Source: Primula veris (taxonomy: Eukaryota; Streptophyta; Magnoliopsida; Ericales; Primulaceae). From it: a DNA stretch of 64,000 nt. The stretch is taken from the NCBI GenBank assembly GCA_963682055.1, contig OY821750.1, forward strand, positions 560,501 through 624,500, written 5' to 3'. Positions 58,429 to 64,000 of the stretch are shown in pieces. The notes below the pieces were generated by a model that was not told where the DNA came from, did not search any database, and was given only the letters and a program-made list of their open reading frames with translations. Position numbers and translations under genes: made by a program. How positions within the stretch are numbered: the first letter of the stretch is position 1; every line of letters begins with the position of its first letter.

Positions 58429-58499
58429 AATTGATAATAGCTTTCACAGTTCATATTTATCTCAGAGTAGTATGTATCTGAACTTCAATATATACTCGT

Positions 58500-58834
58500 T
58501 TCTTGGTCAGTGTCAAACCATCATTGGAACACATATATGCTTTAAAATGCGTCAATACAGTATGATATACTATAATTTCGGTGGATACACAAGTACAGCA
58601 CAATATGAAAAATGCAGGCAATACTGTTAATCGATGAATCCAATTACAGAATATGGCAATCCAAAGTCATATGCCAGTCAAACCAAAGTAAATAGATTAT
58701 CATTTCAAAATCAACTCATCATTAGACCTCCTTAATGCTCAAAATTCGGATTACTTCTTTTTAGTGGGATAAGATAATGTAGAAGCTCCATTTTACTGGG
58801 TAATTTAGATGCTAAAGTAGAGATATTGATAGAC
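58500..58834. other. Likely 3' region of the minus-strand gene at 58835-59154
   Basis: No other feature; sequence downstream of the stop at 58835. Confidence 0.35.
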
Positions 58835-59154
58835 TTAACCACTCTCCGAACAGAGCTGAGAGACAAGGTCGACAATTCCCCGCATTGTTGCATCATTCTG
58901 AAATTAAAAACACATATTCTTTAAGATAAATACAGGAAAAAATTATTTACACATATCGCTTAGGTGTCAGAGGCCGCCACCCAACATGTTTAACTTTTCA
59001 TTACATTAGTCAGTTTGGTATTCAGAAAACTTTATGTGAGCTTCCTAAGCAATATGCATATTTAGATATTATTCACAAGGATATTATGTCAATTACCAGG
59101 TAGACGAGATCAAACGTTCCACGATAGGTATCCATGGAACTTGAGATGTCGTTC
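58835..59154 (-). CDS. Last two exons of an unidentified gene (partial)
   Basis: Minus-strand exons 59097-59154 (acceptor TTACAG, donor CTG|GTAATT) and 58835-58897 (acceptor TTTCAG) join in phase to read NDISSSMDTYRGTFDLVYL then NDATMRGIVDLVSQLCSESG and a TAA. The clean splice sites and phase make a chance match unlikely. I do not recognise the protein. No upstream exon could be identified; 59557-60875 is a solo LTR, so the gene may be truncated or may continue beyond it. Confidence 0.45.
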
Positions 59155-59551
59155 CTGTAACATTGGTTCATAATAATACTGATCAAGGAGATGGATAGTA
59201 TATATATGAACTAGAGCCAGAAAACAATACAATAACATACGATAGATTCAGAACAGCTCAACCACCATCGATATTATGATGTTTGAACAATTGAACTTGT
59301 CAACTTACACATATATTCTTTCAAACTATGTCAAGACTTGTTTGTCTGCAGCTTTTTAAGCAAACAGGCTGGTGCAATTTAGAAGAACCAGGAGCTGTTT
59401 GGCTACGACATTTAAACAAAATATACGACATTTTTTTAGCTTGAGAAGAAAAAACGGGTTTAGGGTTTAGACTGAGAATAGGCTCTTAACAATATTGGAG
59501 TAATAGAGATATCACTATCTTAATTTTGTAAATTTCGTTTACTGTTTGAAA
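59155..59551. other. Stretch between the unidentified exons and the solo LTR
   Basis: No coding or repeat that I can support; may be intron of the minus-strand gene. Confidence 0.35.
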
Positions 59552-59556
59552 GTTTT

Positions 59557-60875
59557 TGTTAGGACCAGATTTCTGGTCTAAATTCTATTTGTTGTCTAAT
59601 GGTTTTTACTAAATAAATCCTATCTGTTTGTTAAGAACTAAGACAGAATTGACAGGTTTCAAGTACCAGTTGCAACCTCAGTTACAACCTACTAAGACAG
59701 TAGTGTTAGGTTTCAAGTACCAGTTGCAACCTCAGTTACAACCTACTAAGACAGTAGTGTTAGGTTTCAAGTTCCAGTTGCAACCTCAGTTACAACCTGC
59801 TTAGACAGCGTTGATGGTTTCAAGTACCAGTTGCAACCTCAGTTGCAACCACAGTTCAACCTGCTGTTAAAGCAGAATTCTGTCAAGTTCTGTAATTCTG
59901 CATTACTACTATTTAATTGTTAATCATTTGTTTTAAAGTATGCAGGATATATCATATGTTTCTAAAGGTTTAGTATGCGTTTATTGAGAATATAAAAGTG
60001 GTAAGGAAAGATTTCCTAAAAGATATAAAAAGATTAGTTTATAAGGTTATGTTTCCTTTTAATATGTATCTCTATTCTTATGCTTGTCCTTATCACTTGT
60101 TTCAATCTTTTGTTCCTTATCTATATTCAGTATAATTCGTTTAAAGATTGAATGTAATATGGAGTTAGGTGTTTCATATATATATGGAAAGATATTATCT
60201 CTAAAAGATATTATCTTTATATGTTTCCTAGTTATAGGAAAAGACTAACTCCTACTTTCAAGTTTGTTATTAAACAGGTATTAACCAAAGATGATTGGAG
60301 TCAATCCACGCTGAAGAATCACGTAATGTTTGGAAAGATTGAAGCCAATCAAAACAAGTCAAAAGCAATCTTCAAGATTAAAAAAATAAGATTATTTTAC
60401 TTGTATAAATAGTTGATAACCTAGCTTGTAAAAAGTGTGTGTTCTAAATTATAAAGAACTTATTTTCTAGAGAGAATACACGTGAGCTTTAAAAAGAAAA
60501 CAATGGTGGGATGCCATTGATTTATAAGTGATAGTTATAGAGTAGGAGCAATATAGTGATAGGCAGAAAAACTTAGAGGGAGTCTAAGTTTTTCATTAAG
60601 ACTTGAGTCATATATTGTAAGCTTTTTATAATATCATAATCTGGGTAAGTGCCCCGGAGACGTAGCCTAGTTAGGTGAACTCCGTTGTTAAATGTGCGTG
60701 TGAATTATTTTCAAGTACATTTAATTTTAAAAACAGTTCTGTCCATTAATACACTTGGTTCCAACTGCAGTTCCAACATTACTTGGAACCTTATACACTT
60801 GGTTCCAACTGCAGTTCCAACCCCACTTAGAACCTTACTGCAAAACTGCATCTAGAACAGCGGATAGGAATTTCA
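59557..60875 (+). mobile_element. Copia solo LTR (SIRE/Maximus-like), 1319 bp
   Basis: It starts TGTTAGGACCAG and ends TAGGAATTTCA, flanked by GTTTT on both sides (59552-59556 and 60876-60880), a perfect 5-bp target duplication. It contains the phrase GTGCCCCGGAGACGTAGCC and GAACTCCGTTG, typical near the end of large plant copia LTRs. With no internal sequence, it is a solo LTR from intra-element recombination. Coding frames inside it are not genes. Confidence 0.88.
59640..59870 (+). repeat. Four 54-bp tandem units in the solo LTR
   Basis: Units start at 59640, 59694, 59748 and 59802 with AGACAG, TTTCAAGTACCAGTTGCAAC and CTCAGTTACAACCT. Near the other end, a 44-bp unit (ACACTTGGTTCCAACTGCAG) repeats at 60751 and 60795; its core resembles the reverse complement of the first array. 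Confidence 0.9.
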
Positions 60876-60925
60876 GTTTTCTAAGACACATAGGTCATTT
60901 TATAAATGATGATGTTTTCTGCTTA

Positions 60926-61250
60926 AATGTTATATCTTTGTATTTCCATATCTTTCTGCTTAATTAAATACTCTTTATTAGTACGTAGGATCAGAGGAAT
61001 GGACATCCAAGGAATCCAGTGGGAAACACGTCACATTACTAGATGGGAATCGAGGCAAAGACGTCTAATTAACTAGTTTCCCACACATAGAGGAGCACCG
61101 TGGATCTGCGACTCTTGCCGCAAGCGTAAGCTTGAGCAATTTCTTTTATTTTTATTCAACCTCGACAGTCAGTAAGACTGAGACCTTTCAAATATCTTAT
61201 TGTTATATATGTTTAGATATAGGATTGCATGATAACCAACAATAATGGAA
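60926..61250 (+). pseudogene. Decayed fragment of a WD40-protein gene, copy 2
   Basis: Homologous to 13150-13480. After an acceptor-like TACGTAG (60988), 60999-61074 reads MDIQGIQWETRHITRWESRQ then RRLIN and a stop, matching the DIQGI.WE..ITR..YR..RL block of plant WD40 proteins of the ABA-responsive group as I recall it. Downstream both copies share KRKLEQF and, at the far end, GLHDNQQ / GLHENEQ. The stop and frame changes rule out function here. Confidence 0.45.
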
Positions 61251-61957
61251 ACTATTATCAATTTGTGAGACAAACAAGACATGTACAATCCTCATATACT
61301 CAAATTTACGTTTGTAATTTTATACGTCATTTAAACTTTTCAACTAACTAAACTTTTCGCCACAGGTTCTCTCTCATTTTCCAACTAATAATGGTATTTA
61401 ATTTGACTCACTGATTTTTCAACTAATAATGGTATTTAATTTAACTCTCTGATTTTTCAACTAACATCAGCATATTTTTTAATAAAGAGTTGGGTTTCTG
61501 TATTATTTTGATTTGTTTAATGTTCGTCGCTTTTACCCCAAATCTAACTTTAAATGGTCCGTATTTATTAATATTACTTTTTTCCATTCTTTAAGACTCA
61601 AATTTTTACAAACCCTAATTTAACCTCTCTTTTTTTTTTTTTTAATCTAGAGGTATCCTGACTGTCACAATATTCAATTAAATTTGTCAAAAATTCGACC
61701 GACCTACATATTTTAATAGTGCCTACCAATGATGATAACTATGTTATAAGCTTAGTAATTATACTATTTCGTCTAACAGTTTAGTAATTATACTATGATA
61801 ACTATGTTATAAGCTTAGTAAATATTCATCAGTCCAGCAGTTTAGTAATTATACTATTTTGTCTGGCAGTTTTGTTTAATTACAAACCAGTCCAGCAGTT
61901 TAATAATTTATATTAATCTGTCTGGAATTTTAATTAATTGCATTTACTTTCTGCAAG
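61251..61957. other. Repeat-rich stretch before the right-hand copia element
   Basis: CAACTAATAATGGTATTTAA repeats with a 38-bp period at 61382-61450. 61575-61675 matches 4188-4300. GATAACTATGTTATAAGCTT occurs at 61735 and 61799, with CCAGCAGTTTAGTAATTATA variants up to 61920. No gene. Confidence 0.6.
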
Positions 61958-62234
61958 TGTCGGAATTTGTAATAGAGTCACATTCCATTATAGAAATAAA
62001 ATTGTTTATTTCTTTTTAGTCCTTGCACTTTAAATTATTGCTTTTACGTACACCAAAACCAGCAATCTTAACCGATACTCTTTTTTGGTTTGTGTACTGT
62101 TTTATTTTTATTAAAATGAATAGTGATTCTTCCGCTACAATTCTAGTTTTAGAATATTTGTAGCAAAGAAAAATTCCTAGAATTGTTTTATTCTTATTTT
62201 GGTATTTGTACCGTTCTCGAGAAAATACCAACCA
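61958..62234 (+). repeat. Probable 5' LTR of the right-hand copia element
   Basis: It begins TGTCGGAATTTG and ends ACCA immediately before GTTTGGTATTAGCTTGG, which resembles the initiator-Met-tRNA primer-binding site (TGGTATCAGAGC type). The 3' LTR is outside the window, so the boundaries are provisional. Confidence 0.45.
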
Positions 62235-62375
62235 GTTTGGTATTAGCTTGGATTAATTTATTTTTTATCTTAATTCTTTTACAGAAACCAAGTTTTCTAT
62301 ACTTGGAGTTTTGTTCAAGAATATTCAAATACGCGTATCTTATAGTCTTTTGGTTGTCTTTTCAGAAACCGAAAG

Positions 62376-64000
62376 ATGACGAACGAAAACATCTCTGATC
62401 CGATTGTCCCTTCGGTGAGTTCGCATGACGTAGTGGTTGGTGGGAATGTCCATAACACTACGGGGGATGCAAATGTGGGGGCTGATGCTCAGGCGCATGT
62501 TACGGCAGCTGCGGCCCAAGCTGATGCTACGGCCAAAGCTGCGGCTGCGGCCGAGGCTGCGGCAGCGGCCAAGGTTGCAACTGTGGCTGCGGCCAAGAGC
62601 AAGGCACCGATGCGTTCGGCTATGCCTGTTTTGCCGACCTCTCATCTGGAGAAGCCAGAAAAGTTTAGGGGTGACAACTTCAAACGTTGGCAGCAAAAGA
62701 TGCTGTTTTATTTAACCACCCTAAACTTAACCCGGTTTCTTAAGGAGACTGCTCCCGTCCTAAGCGCGGACGATCTGGACGAGCAGTCGTTCTCGGCGGT
62801 TGAGGCATGGAGACATGCCGACTACCTATGCCGGAACTATATCCTGTGTGCTCTTGATGACACCCTATTCAGTGTCTTCGAGCCCAAAGCAACTGCGAAG
62901 GAGCTTTGGGAGACTCTCGAAAAGAAGTACAAGGTGAATAACGTTGGCGCAAAGAAATTTATCATCACGGACTTTCATGAGTACATGATGACTGATAATA
63001 GGAGTGTCATTGAGCAGGTTGAGGAGCTACATCTCATATACCATCGGCTTGATGCTGAAGGGCTAGTTATCAATGAACCCTTCTAGGTGGCTCTCATGAT
63101 TGAGAAACTGCCACCGTCATGGAAGGAGTTTCAGAACTACTTGAGGCACAAGCGGAAGGCAATGAGTCTGGAGGGGCTCATAGAGAGGTTGAATATCGAG
63201 CAGAGCAACCGTCGTTCTGGAAAGAAAGGCGGTATTTCTAGTAGCTCGGTGGCAAAGGCCCATGTGATTGAGGCCACGCGTGTCAAGCGGAAACGCCCTG
63301 ACAACGCAGGCAGTGCTGTTGCTGTAAAGAAATTTGCGGGAACCTGCTTTGTGTGTAACAGGACCGGTCATCGTGCCGCGGACTGTTATGATAATAAACG
63401 CATTGCTAAGCCCAAACCCCCACCGAGGAACTTTAAGGGCAAGGGGAAGATGAGGGCTCTAGCTCAGGCCAATGTGACCGAGGGAGTAGAGGATGACATG
63501 CATCTCTTTGCAGTGGTCTCCGAAGTGAACCTTGTGGGAAGCAACCCCAAGGAATGGTGGCTAGATACCGGCGCCAAGAGCCACATCTGCTCCAACATAT
63601 GGATGTTCAAGACCTACGAGGCGGTGGTTGGTGAGACATGCTTCATGGGCAATTCTGCTACTTCCAAGGTGGAAGGAAAGGGGACTGTGGTGATAAACCT
63701 GACCTCAGGAAAAGAGCTCACGCTGACTGGGGTGCTCCATGTACCAGATATTCGTAAGAATCTGGTTTCGGGCTCGGTTATGGTGAAGAAGGGTTTTAAA
63801 CTAGTTTTTCAATCCGATAAAGTTGTAATCACCAAGAATGGTATTTATGTAGGCCGTGGCTATATGACCAATGGCATGTTTAAGTTAAATGTAGGAACTA
63901 CATCTCATAAGGCTGAGTTCGCTAATAAAGGTGCTAAGGCTGAGGCCAGTACCAGTAATGTAATGACTGTTGCTAAGTTGGCCAATAATAATATTTCAGA
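62376..64000 (+). pseudogene. Copia 3 gag-protease with one in-frame stop
   Basis: Gag starts MTNENISDPIVPSVSSHD. An alanine-rich stretch follows (residues of about 30-75), then the conserved LEKPEKFRGDNFKRWQQKM, LWETLEKKYKVNN and FIITDFHEYMM. A TAG at 63084-63086 falls between NEPF and [15 protein letters not shown], where relatives have Gln, consistent with CAG to TAG. Beyond it the frame stays open: the knuckle [14 protein letters not shown] (all four ligands), then protease [12 protein letters not shown]. The window ends before integrase. Only one lesion is visible, so it may be young. Confidence 0.88.

Larger units (their letters stand above)
61958..64000 (+). mobile_element. Ty1/copia element 3, 5' part (runs off the window)
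   Basis: LTR, primer site, short leader with a possible spliced segment (CTTTTCAG before the ATG), gag, knuckle and protease are in order. The rest lies beyond 64000. It is a different family from copia 1 and 2. Confidence 0.88.

Noticed and set aside
60221..60412. Open frame inside the solo LTR
   Set aside because: Within a non-coding LTR defined by a target duplication; no domain.
62340..62696. Arg/Ser-repeat protein on the minus strand
   Set aside because: Antisense of the alanine-rich gag stretch; repeats follow from the GC-rich codons on the other strand.
1..64000. CRISPR arrays, bacterial operons or rRNA genes
   Set aside because: None seen; the tandem repeats present have no regular unique spacers, and gene structure is eukaryotic.

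Overview
This window is AT-rich nuclear DNA of a flowering plant, most likely a eudicot. It holds spliced genes with GT-AG introns, a plastid-targeted DUF1997 gene, plant-type Ty1/copia and Ty3/gypsy LTR retrotransposons, a plant L1-type LINE carrying an RNase H domain, and several MITEs. I cannot name the species. A 200-N assembly gap lies at 1015-1214.

Layout. 1-1014 is a piece of LINE ORF1 that reads identical to 38463-39476. 1217-3994 is the 3' end of a chromodomain Ty3/gypsy element with its 3' LTR. 4-15 kb is gene-poor and contains repeats, a long foldback MITE and a decayed WD40-gene fragment. 15506-16082 is a short four-exon gene that seems to join a SANT/Myb-like domain to an FCS-like (FLZ-type) zinc finger. 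18.9-22.1 kb carries two copies of a small secreted six-cysteine peptide gene; degraded relatives lie at 43 kb and 56 kb.

23.1-41.6 kb is a nested transposon complex. A 5'-truncated copia element (23122-25680) and its flank (to 27101) occur a second time at 31557-33184 plus 40069-41552. A longer but 5'-truncated copia element (27102-31530) lies between the two copies. A 6.9-kb LINE (33185-40068) interrupts the second copy and is bounded by an 18-bp target-site duplication; the uninterrupted target is visible at 26063-26080.

45155-53129 (minus strand) is an intact six-exon DUF1997 gene. Its 5.5-kb first intron was enlarged by tandem duplication that carried along a scrap of exon 1. 55.6-56.6 kb holds the fourth peptide locus, split by a 193-bp CACTA-type MITE. 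The flanks of loci 3 and 4 are paralogous, and the locus-4 flank has a 0.9-kb retroposon inserted at 57529-58428. 58835-59154 (minus) has the last two exons of an unidentified gene. 59557-60875 is a copia solo LTR with a perfect 5-bp duplication. A second WD40-gene fragment follows, and 61958-64000 is the 5' part of another copia element running out of the window.

Plausibly functional host genes are DUF1997, the SANT-FLZ gene and the locus-2 peptide gene (locus 1 has lost its second exon). Most other coding sequence is transposon-derived and carries stops or frameshifts. Exon models were built by reading splice signals and reading phase by eye; no similarity search was run, and family names rest on recognised motifs.
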